DNA of 64,000 nucleotides from positions 1-64,000 of the forward strand of contig SYAZ01000032.1 of the NCBI GenBank assembly GCA_005788815.1, written 5' to 3'. Position 1 is the stretch's first letter; the number at the start of each line of letters is the position of its first letter. Under the pieces are notes generated by a model. That model saw nothing but the letters and a program-made list of their open reading frames with translations, made no database searches and was not told where the DNA came from. Below, one piece after another: positions 23,570-32,451 of the stretch. Source of the DNA: Actinomycetota bacterium (GTDB lineage Bacteria > Actinomycetota > Acidimicrobiia > Acidimicrobiales > Ilumatobacteraceae). Made by a program: the position numbers and the translations under genes.

Positions 23570-24958
23570 CTACCGATTCGACGCAAGGCGTTCTAATACC
23601 GATGCACTTGCTGTTCGTCCTTGTTGAATACAAGCAGGAATACCAATTCCACGGTAGCTAGCGCCAGCAAATACAACGCCGGGAGCAGATGCGGACAGTG
23701 AATGTTCAAGTTCTGCAAGGCGTGCAAAGTGGTGAGGTCTGTATTGAGGGAAAGAATCATTCCAGCGGCTGAGTCGCACATGTTGCGGCGCAAGATCTAT
23801 GCCAAGGTGACGTTTCATATCAGCAAGCGCCAGATTGACGAGTTTGTCATCTGCAAAATCCATCACGTCGAGGCCGTCGCGTCCTAACGAGATGCGCAGA
23901 ATCATGGAACCATCTGCCGGCCGCCAATGCGCCCACTTATTGGAACCAAATGAGGCTGCTGTCACCCACCGTTGGTCTGGTTTTGGTACGAGATAACCGC
24001 TACCTGTGAGCCTGTTTGGCCATTGGTCCGCCGAAATAGCCATTGTGATGAGTGCGACCGATGCATGATCCCATTCGCCAAGCAATGTAGACGCGCGTGA
24101 GTCGAGTGTTTTTATAAATGAGGCACTGTGCTTTGCAGGCGAGGCAATGATGACTGCGTCGCATTCAAATGAACCATTGGTGGTGACAACGGTGTATTGA
24201 TTGTTGCTGGTTTCGATTGTGCTTACTGTGTGATTGCAGCGAATGTCGCCACCGAGAGATGTAATGCGTTGCGCGAGTCCTTCGGTCATAGCGCCCATTC
24301 CGCGCATGGGGACTCCGAAAATAGGTGATGGGGGCGCCTTTGCAACTGCGGCGCGTGCTTTGCCAGCAGCCAACAACATGCTGCGGCTTGTGGTGAGAGA
24401 TGCAATTTGTGGGACTGATGCCAGGGAGAAATTGTCGGTGTCTGCTGCGTAGATGCTGCCGACTAGTGGGTCGACAAGACGCTCATGAATTTCGTTACCG
24501 AAACGTTTACGCACATAGTGACCGATGGAATCGTTGTCTTGTGTTGTTGGAAGAAATGGTTCCAACGCCGCGCGCAACTTGCCACGTGGCGAGATGAGAC
24601 TTGACATTGCGAATGCACGAACTTTTGCTGGTACTCCGAGCATGAGGTCGCCGGGAATGCTGTGCATGCCGTTGTGCCACACCGATGCATGTGCACCAGT
24701 GGGTGAAGTGATAGTTGCTCCTAGGCCAAGTTCTGCTGCAAGTTGCGCAGCAAATGGAACGCGTACAAGGTACGCGTCTGCACCTTCGTCAACACTGCCG
24801 AGTCCAGCAAATGGTGTTGTCTTGATCAAGCCACCAATTCGTTCAGATGATTCAAGAACGGTCACTTGAACTGACTCTTCTGATGTCAGTAAAGAAAAAG
24901 CGCTAGTGAGACCAGAGATGCCAGCACCAATGACAACGACGCGCCGCGCTTGGCTCAC
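23570..24958 (-). CDS. hemY: Protoporphyrinogen/coproporphyrinogen oxidase HemY
   Basis: A 462-residue FAD-dependent oxidase. The dinucleotide fold is VVVIGAGISGLTSAF at the start, followed by GGLIKTTPFAGLGSVDEGAD, and the C-terminal FAD-closing motif is VVFAGASYRGIGIPACIQQG. In actinobacteria this enzyme usually oxidises coproporphyrinogen III, before iron insertion, in the coproporphyrin-dependent haem route. Order hemE-hemH-hemY with 4-nt and 0-nt spacing shows one operon. The partner hemQ/chdC is not in the window. Confidence 0.93.
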   Translation of the reverse strand: MSQARRVVVIGAGISGLTSAFSLLTSEESVQVTVLESSERIGGLIKTTPFAGLGSVDEGADAYLVRVPFAAQLAAELGLGATITSPTGAHASVWHNGMHSIPGDLMLGVPAKVRAFAMSSLISPRGKLRAALEPFLPTTQDNDSIGHYVRKRFGNEIHERLVDPLVGSIYAADTDNFSLASVPQIASLTTSRSMLLAAGKARAAVAKAPPSPIFGVPMRGMGAMTEGLAQRITSLGGDIRCNHTVSTIETSNNQYTVVTTNGSFECDAVIIASPAKHSASFIKTLDSRASTLLGEWDHASVALITMAISADQWPNRLTGSGYLVPKPDQRWVTAASFGSNKWAHWRPADGSMILRISLGRDGLDVMDFADDKLVNLALADMKRHLGIDLAPQHVRLSRWNDSFPQYRPHHFARLAELEHSLSASAPGVVFAGASYRGIGIPACIQQGRTASASVLERLASNR

Positions 24959-25890
24959 AGTGCTGCTACCGACCGTGCCAATGCTGCCATCACCGATGCG
25001 TTGGAGTTAACGCATGCCGTGCGGGCAAATGCGATCCCGAGAGACTCTGCATGATTGGCCGCTTCGATGTCGAGGTCGAAGAGAACTTCAAGGTGGTCGG
25101 CCACAAAACCGCATGCGCTCACGAGCACTCCATCAATTGGCTCGCCACTTGCACTCTGAGCGGCAAATGAATCGATGACTTCGAGAATGTCGGGTCCAAT
25201 CCAGGGCTCAGGTGTGCGGCCTGCAGATTGCCAAGCGATTGACCAATCCGACCAACGTGTCAACCCAACTTTTTCTGCGACTAACTCTGCAGTTGCACGC
25301 AGCTCTTCGGGGTATGGATCGCCGCCATCGATGATTCGTTGTGGAAGTGAGTGCGCGGTGAACAACACCTTTGTACGTTCCGGTAATGACGCCAACTTTT
25401 CGCGCATGTCATTTGCAAGAAAATCAATAAATGCTTCTTCTCGTGCCCATGAATCGATACCTGTAACAGTGACGCCTGCTGGCTCAGCGACTGCACGCAC
25501 TCGATCCATGTATTGCCCAATGGAGTAAGAGGAGTAGTGCGGTGCAAGCACAAGGCCAACAATCTTTTTATAACCAAGCCCCACGACTTCTGCAACTGTC
25601 TCTTCAATGAACGGAGTGGCGTGCTTCAGCCCAAGAAAAACTTGAAATGTGTTTGGCAAAATGCCGTTCAATTCGTCTTGTAGCGCGTCACGTTGATCTT
25701 CGGTGAGTTGCTTCAATGGGGAAAGACCACCGATGGCTTCATAACGGCTAGTGAGGTCTTGCAATTGCTCATCTGTTGGTGGGCGACCACGGCGAATGTC
25801 TGTGTAATAGGGAAGAATCTCGTCTTTGCTACGCGGCGTTCCGTACGCCATCAGGACTACGGCAGTTCGTTGAGAGTTATCGGTGGTCAT
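24955..25890 (-). CDS. hemH: Ferrochelatase (coproporphyrin type likely)
   Basis: 311 residues, the length of Gram-positive/actinobacterial ferrochelatases. Signatures are VVLMAYGTPRSKDEILPYYT at the start, the metal-inserting His in VLFTAHSLPQRI (about 173-184) and the conserved Glu in GFVADHLEVLFDLD (about 261-274). It inserts ferrous iron into a porphyrin. By association with an actinobacterial HemY it would act on coproporphyrin III; that is inference. Start and stop overlap neighbouring hem genes by 4 nt each. Confidence 0.93.
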   Translation of the reverse strand: MTTDNSQRTAVVLMAYGTPRSKDEILPYYTDIRRGRPPTDEQLQDLTSRYEAIGGLSPLKQLTEDQRDALQDELNGILPNTFQVFLGLKHATPFIEETVAEVVGLGYKKIVGLVLAPHYSSYSIGQYMDRVRAVAEPAGVTVTGIDSWAREEAFIDFLANDMREKLASLPERTKVLFTAHSLPQRIIDGGDPYPEELRATAELVAEKVGLTRWSDWSIAWQSAGRTPEPWIGPDILEVIDSFAAQSASGEPIDGVLVSACGFVADHLEVLFDLDIEAANHAESLGIAFARTACVNSNASVMAALARSVAAL

Positions 25891-26924
25891 CGTGTTGTCC
25901 GTTCTTGAACATAAGCAACTACTGCGTTCAGTACTTCTGGATCGGTATCTGGTTGAACACCATGTCCCAAGTTGAAGATGTGACCGGGATGTTGATTGTT
26001 GTCTTGTAAAACTTGTGCTGCGCCGGCAAGTGCAATTTCTTTTCCAGCGAGTACGAGTGCGGGGTCAAGGTTTCCTTGCACAACAACATCTGCACCGAGG
26101 CGCTGACGTGCCGCTGAAATAGGTGTGCGCCAATCAAGGCCGATGACTGCGTTTCCTACTGAGTTCATTGATTCAAGAAGATGATCGCAGCCAATGCCGA
26201 AGTGAATGCCGGCAACACCCGGATGACGTTGCGACAATTGCGAGAACACTGCAGTGGTGTGTGGTCGCACAAACGTGTCGTAGTCACTTCGTGACAATGC
26301 GCCGGCCCAAGAATCGAATACTTGAAATGCTTCGGCTCCGGCAGACAGTTGCGCCGAGATGAATTCGACTGAATGTTGAACGAGTCGTTCCATTACTTCG
26401 TGCCACAAGACAGTGTCTTCGCGCATCAACCTCTTGGTGTTTTGGTATGTGCGACTTGGCCGCCCTTCAATGAGGTAACTGGCCACTGTGAATGGAGCAC
26501 CAGCAAAAGCCAAGAGAGGCACAGTAAGTTCTTTCACGAGCGCCAAGACTGTGTCGGTGACATACGTGATGTCTTCGTAATGCAAAGGGCGTAGTCGAGC
26601 AAGGTCGGTACTTGAGCGAAGGGGTTGTTGCGCGACTGGCCCGGTACCGGGTGCAACATCGATACCGAATCCGACAGCATGAGCCGGAACAACGATGTCG
26701 GAATAGAGGACTGCTGCATCAACTCCGTAACGACGCACTGGCTGCATGGTGAACTCTGCGGCAAGTTCGGGTTTCTTGATTGCTTCAAGAATGCTGCCCT
26801 CACCGCGGCTAGCGCGATACTCAGGAAGGCTGCGGCCAGCTTGGCGCATAAACCACACGGGAGTATGACGTGAAAATTCACCGCGGGCGGCTGCAAGAAA
26901 TGGGTCACCCGGGAGGCTTGTCAT
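25887..26924 (-). CDS. hemE: Uroporphyrinogen decarboxylase
   Basis: 345 residues. It carries the two HemE signatures: HTPVWFMRQAGRSLPEYRA near the start and GVDAAVLYSDIVVPAHAVG with the catalytic Asp. It also has SWAGALSRSDYDTFVRP and the C-terminal HIFNLGHGVQPDTDPE. The enzyme decarboxylates uroporphyrinogen III to coproporphyrinogen III. ATG 26924 gives the family N-terminus; upstream in-frame codons lie inside the M48 protease gene. A promoter element 7 nt upstream suggests it can be transcribed on its own. Confidence 0.95.
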   Translation of the reverse strand: MTSLPGDPFLAAARGEFSRHTPVWFMRQAGRSLPEYRASRGEGSILEAIKKPELAAEFTMQPVRRYGVDAAVLYSDIVVPAHAVGFGIDVAPGTGPVAQQPLRSSTDLARLRPLHYEDITYVTDTVLALVKELTVPLLAFAGAPFTVASYLIEGRPSRTYQNTKRLMREDTVLWHEVMERLVQHSVEFISAQLSAGAEAFQVFDSWAGALSRSDYDTFVRPHTTAVFSQLSQRHPGVAGIHFGIGCDHLLESMNSVGNAVIGLDWRTPISAARQRLGADVVVQGNLDPALVLAGKEIALAGAAQVLQDNNQHPGHIFNLGHGVQPDTDPEVLNAVVAYVQERTTR

Positions 26925-26937
26925 ACTGCAAACGCTA
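26925..26937 (-). promoter_or_regulatory. Leaderless -10 element for hemE, overlapping a stop codon
   Basis: On the minus strand TAGCGT (26937-26932) is 7 nt before ATG 26924. Its first three bases are the TAG stop of the upstream M48 protease gene. Confidence 0.5.
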
Positions 26938-27885
26938 TCGGCGGTTACCTCGGGGCATCTGACGCAACTGAGCTTCGATTCGTGCAATTCGAGTACGGGC
27001 AGGGGGGTGGGAGGTGACGAGGCGGTCGCGCCAATGCGTTGCTCTTTCGCCGTTTCCGCTGGTGACAACAATTCGAAGCGAATTCAAGAGTTGGCGTCCG
27101 AACCCCATTGAGACAACTGTCTCGTCTGCTTTAAATTCAGCACCCTTGCCAACGGCGTTACTGATGTACTGAGCGATGTTGATGATGGCCAAGAAGAGCC
27201 ACGAAATAATTGTGATGACTCCTGCAATTGTGCGTCCGACAAACACTCCCCAAGGTGATCGCGAAGCAAAGGTATCGGTGGCGGCATGCGCAACATTTTG
27301 CAAAAGGAAACCGATGCGTGCGAGCAAAATAATTGGGATGGTTAACCATTGCCCAACGGTGAGAGCAAGCGTGTGCATTCCAAGATGATGACTGAGCTCG
27401 TGTGCGAGCACACCGCACAGATCGTCGTGGGACAAATGTGAAATTGCCCAACTAGACACAACAACAAGGTGACCGCCAGATGCAAATGCGTTGAGTTCGT
27501 CTGAATCGGAAACTGCAAGCACAAATTTTCCGGGTGGGATGTGATTTGCTTGCGCAACTATGTGCCATGCCTTTTGAAGGGCATCTCGTTCAGATCGCGT
27601 TGGTGTGCGAGCACCCAGCAGACGTTGAAGGACAAGTCGTTGGACAGTGCGTTCGAATAACAGGCCACCGAGCAGCAGCACCACGGATGCAAAAACGGGA
27701 AAGGGTACGTAAACGAATTGAACGAGAACCCACCAGAAGGCGGCAACTGAGACAAGCCACGCGGGAAAGAGTGCAAGTAAGGGAACGATTGCGGCCACCG
27801 CATGACCGTCGATCCGTCGCTGTCTTTGAAGGCGATCGGAACGGGGCACGCCTTCTAGTCCACCAGTATCTGGGTCACAGGTCAA
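26935..27885 (-). CDS. M48-family membrane metalloprotease (HtpX-like)
   Basis: About 316 residues. Zinc motif HELSHH (His162, Glu163, His166) lies in GVLAHELSHHLGMH and the third ligand Glu is in GAEFKADETV (about 247-256). Two or three membrane helices precede the site (about 30-75) and two follow (about 176-232), the HtpX/M48B arrangement used for membrane-protein quality control. The longest reading begins with TTG 27885; a GTG at 27846 is an alternative start, since no clear ribosome site marks either. It leads the haem-lnt minus-strand run. Confidence 0.85.
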   Translation of the reverse strand: MTCDPDTGGLEGVPRSDRLQRQRRIDGHAVAAIVPLLALFPAWLVSVAAFWWVLVQFVYVPFPVFASVVLLLGGLLFERTVQRLVLQRLLGARTPTRSERDALQKAWHIVAQANHIPPGKFVLAVSDSDELNAFASGGHLVVVSSWAISHLSHDDLCGVLAHELSHHLGMHTLALTVGQWLTIPIILLARIGFLLQNVAHAATDTFASRSPWGVFVGRTIAGVITIISWLFLAIINIAQYISNAVGKGAEFKADETVVSMGFGRQLLNSLRIVVTSGNGERATHWRDRLVTSHPPARTRIARIEAQLRQMPRGNRR

Positions 27886-27916
27886 ACACCCTTATAAATG
27901 GTCGGGTGGCGTCACC

Positions 27917-27929
27917 TACACTTGCCACG
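27917..27929 (+). promoter_or_regulatory. Leaderless -10 element for the ferredoxin gene
   Basis: TACACT (27917-27922) is 7 nt before ATG 27930, which decides that start over longer upstream readings. Confidence 0.6.
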
Positions 27930-28238
27930 ATGACTGCGTCACGAAGCGAACGAATTGAGACTCGTGCCCGAAACCCGAAGTGGAAGAATGTGCCATTGCG
28001 GATCGAGATGGCGGAGTGCATCAACTGTGATGCGTGTCTGCGTCATTGTCCACCTCAATTAGGTGCCATTTTCAATCATGGGGCCGACGTCATCATCATT
28101 CCTGAGTTATGCAGCGGTTGCGACAAGTGTCTGCCGGCGTGCCCAGTGAACTGCATTTACCCATTTCCTGAATGGGAAGCAGAAGGCGTGCCCACCGAAT
28201 GGTGGGAAGAGCCTGGTTCCGATAATGACCCGTACTAG
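27930..28238 (+). CDS. Two-cluster [4Fe-4S] ferredoxin
   Basis: 102 residues with two complete CxxCxxCxxxCP motifs: Cys30, 33, 36, 40 and Cys61, 64, 67, 71. This is a 2[4Fe-4S] bacterial-type ferredoxin with a ~25-residue basic N-terminal extension and an acidic Trp/Pro-rich tail. It would carry electrons at low potential. A longer in-frame reading upstream runs through the M48 gene on the other strand and lacks conservation-like features. The partner enzyme is not evident nearby. Confidence 0.9.
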   Translation: MTASRSERIETRARNPKWKNVPLRIEMAECINCDACLRHCPPQLGAIFNHGADVIIIPELCSGCDKCLPACPVNCIYPFPEWEAEGVPTEWWEEPGSDNDPY

Positions 28239-28259
28239 TTCAAAAAGAAAGACAAGAAA

Positions 28260-29018
28260 ATGACAGCAGCAACAATTCCTGGTGCAGAACCTTTTTCCCA
28301 TAACGGCACAGGCGCGGCAGGCGTCCTCGTCCTTCACGGTTTTACGGGCAACCCAGGGTCAATGCGAGCCTTGGCTGAAGCCTGTGCATCTGCAGATTTT
28401 CATGTAGAGCTTCCACAACTTGCTGGTCATGGCACCGCCATGGAAGACATGATTCCAACGCGATGGGCAGATTGGAGTGGCGATGTTGAAAAGGCGTACC
28501 AACGTTTGGCACAACGCGCTTCAAACATTGTTGTGATGGGACTTTCGATGGGCGGTGCACTCACGTTGTGGGCCGGAGCAGAACATCCTGAAGTGAAAGG
28601 ACTGGTGTGCATCAACCCAGCAACACAACCTCAACCTCAAGAGGTGTTGGACATGTTGCAAGGGATGATTGATGGAGGCACCGAAACAATGGATGGCATC
28701 GGATCAGACATTGCAGATCCAAATGCGCATGAGACTGCATATGCAGGTACACCGCTTGCAGCAATGAAGTCATTTTTAGCTGACGGCTTAGCGCCACTTG
28801 CTCCGCGGTACTCATCCATAAAAATGCCGTTGTTGTTGTTCACATCAGTGCAAGATCACGTGGTGCAACCAAGTGACAGCGATGCGTTAGCCGCTACCTA
28901 CGGCGGCACTGTGGAACACGTGATGTTGGAACGCAGTTATCACGTTGCGACGCAGGACTACGACAAAGACATTATTTTTGAAGGCTCTGTTGCCTTCGCG
29001 CGACGCGTCACTTCATGA
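28260..29018 (+). CDS. Alpha/beta hydrolase, carboxylesterase/monoacylglycerol-lipase type
   Basis: 252 residues. The oxyanion loop is VLVLHGFTGNPGSM (about 22-35), the nucleophile elbow is GLSMGG with Ser96, and the acid and His follow in SVQDHVVQPSDS and RSYHVATQDYDKD. This matches the Est30-type carboxylesterases. It overlaps lgt by 4 nt, so it is co-translated with the lipoprotein-modifying enzyme. It may hydrolyse short acyl esters; the native substrate is unknown. Confidence 0.88.
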   Translation: MTAATIPGAEPFSHNGTGAAGVLVLHGFTGNPGSMRALAEACASADFHVELPQLAGHGTAMEDMIPTRWADWSGDVEKAYQRLAQRASNIVVMGLSMGGALTLWAGAEHPEVKGLVCINPATQPQPQEVLDMLQGMIDGGTETMDGIGSDIADPNAHETAYAGTPLAAMKSFLADGLAPLAPRYSSIKMPLLLFTSVQDHVVQPSDSDALAATYGGTVEHVMLERSYHVATQDYDKDIIFEGSVAFARRVTS

Positions 29019-29857
29019 TGCTCTCCGCGATTCTCGCGTCAATTCCTAGTCCATCGTCGGGTTCGCTACATCTTGGTCCACTGCGCCTGAACGCATACGG
29101 CTTAATGATCGCACTCGGTGTCATCGTTGCGATTCGAATTGCTGGTCGTCGAGCTGAGTCTCAAGGTGTAGGAACTACAGACGACATTTCGTCAATTGCA
29201 ATGTGGGCTGTGCCTGCTGGTGTTATCGGTGGGCGCGCGTACCACGTCATCACTGACTACGAATTATTTCGCGGTCAGTGGATTGACGCCGTAAAAATCT
29301 GGGAAGGGGGCCTCGGCATTTGGGGTGGCGTCACACTCGGAGTGCTTGTTGGTGCTTGGCGTGCTCGGGTGCGTGGCTTAAACGCCTGGGCAATTGTGTC
29401 GTGTGCGGTGCCAGCGATAGCGGTGGCACAATCAATTGGTCGCTGGGGCAATTGGTGGAATCAAGAACTCTTTGGCAGGCCAACAACCTTGCCGTGGGGT
29501 CTCAACATTTCTGATTACCGCACTGTGAAGATCGGATACCCCGTCGACACCCTGTTTCACCCCACGTTCTTGTACGAGTCGCTCGGGTGTTTAGTTCTGG
29601 CATGGGGACTGATTGCTCTAGAAAAGCGCCTCAACCCTGCACCTGGTCAAATCGTGGCTTGGTATGTGTTGGGTTACAGCGCTCTGCGGTTTGGCGTTGA
29701 GGGGCTTCGAATAGATCCTGCTCATTCGGCAGGTGGGTTGCGTCTCAACCAGTGGGTTTCCATCGGGGCGTTCAGTGCGGCGGCTTTGTTTGTAGGAATT
29801 ACTCGTCTGCGTTCTCGTGGCGACCGCGAAGCGTCTACGGTCATTGAACATGAGTGA
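29015..29857 (+). CDS. lgt: Prolipoprotein diacylglyceryl transferase
   Basis: A 280-residue, seven-helix membrane enzyme that moves diacylglycerol from phosphatidylglycerol to the lipobox Cys. The Lgt signature is AIAVAQSIGRWGNWWNQELF (about 130-149), the N-terminal motif is LRLNAYGLMIALGV with the essential His replaced in alignment by the Asn/Tyr segment common in actinobacteria, and HPTFLYESLGCL carries the conserved Glu. Lipoproteins needing it are present here (BtuF-like, FbpA-like). Start is the first of two ATGs (29015, 29018). Confidence 0.93.
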   Translation: MMLSAILASIPSPSSGSLHLGPLRLNAYGLMIALGVIVAIRIAGRRAESQGVGTTDDISSIAMWAVPAGVIGGRAYHVITDYELFRGQWIDAVKIWEGGLGIWGGVTLGVLVGAWRARVRGLNAWAIVSCAVPAIAVAQSIGRWGNWWNQELFGRPTTLPWGLNISDYRTVKIGYPVDTLFHPTFLYESLGCLVLAWGLIALEKRLNPAPGQIVAWYVLGYSALRFGVEGLRIDPAHSAGGLRLNQWVSIGAFSAAALFVGITRLRSRGDREASTVIEHE

Positions 29858-30653
29858 ATGTTTATATGAGGTGCGTGAGCCAGGTATTGGTCTCATTACT
29901 TTTAATCGTCCCGACCGTTTGAACGCTTGGACTGGCCGCATGGGCAATGAGTACTTTGCTGCGATTGATGCTGCGGTTGCAGATCCAAACGTGCGGGTCA
30001 TTGTTGTTACCGGCGCGGGGAAGGGTTATTGCGCAGGTGCCGACATGGGAACGTTGCAAGCAATTCCGTCTGGAGATTCTGCATCCTCAAAAGATGGAGC
30101 GAGCATCGTTGAAGGTCGTATGCAAGATGAAATCACGCGTATTACAAAGCCAGTGATTGCGGCAGTCAATGGCGCAGCTGCCGGACTCGGATTAGTACAA
30201 GCCTTGATGTGCGATATGCGCTTTGCTGCAGACACCGCCAAATTCACGGTTGCATTTTCAAAGCGTGGACTCATCGGTGAATACGGCATCTCGTGGGTAT
30301 TGCCACGACTAGTTGGTCAAGCGAATGCTCTCGACCTCATGATGTCGAGTCGCGTCGTTATGGCGAATGAGGCACAACAGATGGGCATGGTGAACAAAGT
30401 TGTTCCTGCAGATCAACTCATGGACGTCGTGCTTGCATATGCGGCCGACCTCGCAATGAATGTGTCGCCGTCTTCCATGGCAGTCATGAAGAGACAGGTC
30501 TATTCCGACTACGAAAAAGATGTCTCTAGCGCCAGTAAAGAAGCACTTCGTTTGATGCAGGAATCCTTCACACGGTCAGATTTCAAAGAAGGCGTTCAGA
30601 GCTTCTTGCAAAAGCGTCAGGCAGAATTTCCGCCTGTTCATCCGAACGCCTAA
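29850..30653 (+). CDS. Enoyl-CoA hydratase/isomerase family protein
   Basis: 267 residues of the crotonase fold. Signatures are ITFNRPDRLNAWTGRMGNEY at the start, the oxyanion segment GAGKGYCAGADMGTLQ (about 63-78), and PVIAAVNGAAAGLGLVQAL (about 111-129). At the second catalytic position the sequence is FSKRGLIGEYG, with Glu in the place of the usual catalytic Glu region. ATG 29850 overlaps the lgt stop by 8 nt. It probably works in fatty acid breakdown; its exact acyl-CoA is not determinable. Confidence 0.88.
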   Translation: MSECLYEVREPGIGLITFNRPDRLNAWTGRMGNEYFAAIDAAVADPNVRVIVVTGAGKGYCAGADMGTLQAIPSGDSASSKDGASIVEGRMQDEITRITKPVIAAVNGAAAGLGLVQALMCDMRFAADTAKFTVAFSKRGLIGEYGISWVLPRLVGQANALDLMMSSRVVMANEAQQMGMVNKVVPADQLMDVVLAYAADLAMNVSPSSMAVMKRQVYSDYEKDVSSASKEALRLMQESFTRSDFKEGVQSFLQKRQAEFPPVHPNA

Positions 30654-30684
30654 ATCCGTTTGCGCCTTCTCGCTAGAGGGCTCG

Positions 30685-30697
30685 TAGGCTAGAAGCC
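30685..30697 (+). promoter_or_regulatory. Leaderless -10 element for gatC
   Basis: TAGGCT (30685-30690) is 7 nt before GTG 30698. Confidence 0.6.
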
Positions 30698-31009
30698 GTG
30701 ACTCAGTCAGGTAGCCCCATTTTCGCATCCGACGTGGCCAAAGTGGCTCGTTTGGCGCGTCTCGACATTGATGACGCCCAAGTTGCTCACTTCACCGAGC
30801 AGTTAGCCAAAGTCATGGGACATTTCAGCGACATCGATGCCTTAGATCTTGATGGTGTTGGCCCCATGACGCAGCCGTATCCACTCGTCAACATCATGCG
30901 TGAAGATATAGAACTTCCATGTCTCGACACAGATGAAGTGTTGGCTGCTGCTCCCGCATCTGATGAGCGCCGTTTTCGTGTTCCACCGATTATTGGATTG
31001 GACGACTAA
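30698..31009 (+). CDS. gatC: Aspartyl/glutamyl-tRNA amidotransferase subunit C
   Basis: 103 residues, standard GatC size. It starts with the helical ASDVAKVARLARLDIDDAQV and ends with ERRFRVPPIIGLDD, close to the VPRVL/VPPI-type tail that wraps between GatA and GatB. GatCAB converts Glu-tRNA(Gln) or Asp-tRNA(Asn) to the amide form. gatA begins 2 nt after the stop. GTG start with a leaderless promoter element. Confidence 0.93.
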   Translation: MTQSGSPIFASDVAKVARLARLDIDDAQVAHFTEQLAKVMGHFSDIDALDLDGVGPMTQPYPLVNIMREDIELPCLDTDEVLAAAPASDERRFRVPPIIGLDD

Positions 31010-31011
31010 CA

Positions 31012-32451
31012 GTGTCTGCTATTCCATCCACAGCATCTGAGATTGCAGCAGCAGTGATAGCGAAACGCATAACAGCGCGCGCAGTCATTGATGATTACCT
31101 TTCGCGCATCGACGCGCGTGAATCTGAGATTCATGCTTTCAACTTGGTGATGGCACAAGATGCGCGCGCGCAAGCAGATGCGATCGATGCAGATATTGTC
31201 GCTGGTCGCCCAGTGGGGCCACTTGCTGGTGTTCCCATTGCAATCAAAGACAACATGTGCACGCACGGCGTAGAGACAACATGCTCATCAAAAATTCTGG
31301 AGGGCTGGAAGCCGCCGTATGATGCAACAGTGATCACGCGTTTGCGCACAGCTGGCGCTGTCATCATCGGCAAGACCAACATGGACGAATTTGCTATGGG
31401 TTCGAGTACTGAGAACTCTGCGTTCGGTTCCACTCGTAATCCGTGCGATGTTTCGCGAGTGCCTGGTGGTTCAAGTGGCGGCAGTGCTGCCGCAGTTGCT
31501 GCTGGTTTTTCTCCCGTCAGTCTGGGTAGCGATACCGGTGGAAGTATTCGCCAGCCTGCAGCAATGTGCGGTGTTGTCGGCGTGAAGCCAACATACGGAG
31601 TAGTCAGTCGTTATGGCCTCGTTGCGTATGCCAGTTCACTTGATCAGATTGGTCCGTTTGCCACCACAGTTGCTGATGCTGCACTTCTTACCGAGGTCAT
31701 TGGTGGACACGACCCCATGGATTCCACGTCTATTCCGCTCGCATCTCCATCGCTTTTGCCGTCCGTCAGCCAAGGTGTTTCCGGCATGCGTATTGGTCGC
31801 GTCACAGATCTTCCTGCTGGTGCAGAACCAGAAGTTGTAGCGCAACTCAACGAAGCATTTGCTGCATTAGAAGCAGCCGGAGCCACCATTGTCGACATCA
31901 CGCTTCCGTCATTGTCATATGCATTGACTGCGTATTACCTCATTGCACCAGCAGAGGCGAGTAGCAATCTTGCTCGTTTCGATGGTGTTCGATTTGGTCT
32001 ACGCGTCAATGCAGCAGATACAAACTCAATGTACGGAGCAACGCGTGCTGCAGGCTTTGGTGATGAAGTCAAGCGACGCATCATGTTGGGAACCTACGCA
32101 TTGTCTGCTGGTTACTACGACGCGTATTACGGAAAAGCATTGAAAGTGCGCCGGCTTATTGCACAAGATTTTGAACGCGCATACGAACAAGTAGATGCCA
32201 TCTTGACCCCTACATCTCCGGTTGTGGCTTTCAAGTTTGGCGACAAAGTCGACGACCCAATGTCTATGTATCTATGCGACATCTACACAATTCCCACAAA
32301 CTTGGCAGGCCACCCTGCAATGAGTGTTCCCTTTGGAACAGGCGCACATGGTTTACCAGTAGGTATTCAAGTGTTGGCACCAGCGCTTGGAGAACAAGCA
32401 ATGTTCAGAGTTGGCGGAGCCCTTGAAGTTGCTGCAGGAGGCGCACAATGA
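31012..32451 (+). CDS. gatA: Aspartyl/glutamyl-tRNA amidotransferase subunit A
   Basis: A 479-residue amidase-signature enzyme supplying ammonia from glutamine. The catalytic triad is visible: Lys in VPIAIKDNMC (about 74-83), the cis-Ser in GSDTGGSIRQPA and the nucleophile Ser a few residues away, preceded by VPGGSSGGSAAAVAAG (about 150-165). The start is GTG 31012. gatB overlaps by 4 nt, so gatCAB is one transcript. Confidence 0.96.
   Translation: MSAIPSTASEIAAAVIAKRITARAVIDDYLSRIDARESEIHAFNLVMAQDARAQADAIDADIVAGRPVGPLAGVPIAIKDNMCTHGVETTCSSKILEGWKPPYDATVITRLRTAGAVIIGKTNMDEFAMGSSTENSAFGSTRNPCDVSRVPGGSSGGSAAAVAAGFSPVSLGSDTGGSIRQPAAMCGVVGVKPTYGVVSRYGLVAYASSLDQIGPFATTVADAALLTEVIGGHDPMDSTSIPLASPSLLPSVSQGVSGMRIGRVTDLPAGAEPEVVAQLNEAFAALEAAGATIVDITLPSLSYALTAYYLIAPAEASSNLARFDGVRFGLRVNAADTNSMYGATRAAGFGDEVKRRIMLGTYALSAGYYDAYYGKALKVRRLIAQDFERAYEQVDAILTPTSPVVAFKFGDKVDDPMSMYLCDIYTIPTNLAGHPAMSVPFGTGAHGLPVGIQVLAPALGEQAMFRVGGALEVAAGGAQ

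Noticed and set aside
26925..27071. 49-residue N-terminal extension of HemE
   Set aside because: It lies within the M48 protease gene on the same strand in another frame and lacks HemE features; ATG 26924 is standard.
27534..27929. Long upstream extension of the ferredoxin frame
   Set aside because: It lies opposite the M48 protease gene, adds no domain, and a promoter element plus ATG at 27930 give the normal ferredoxin start.
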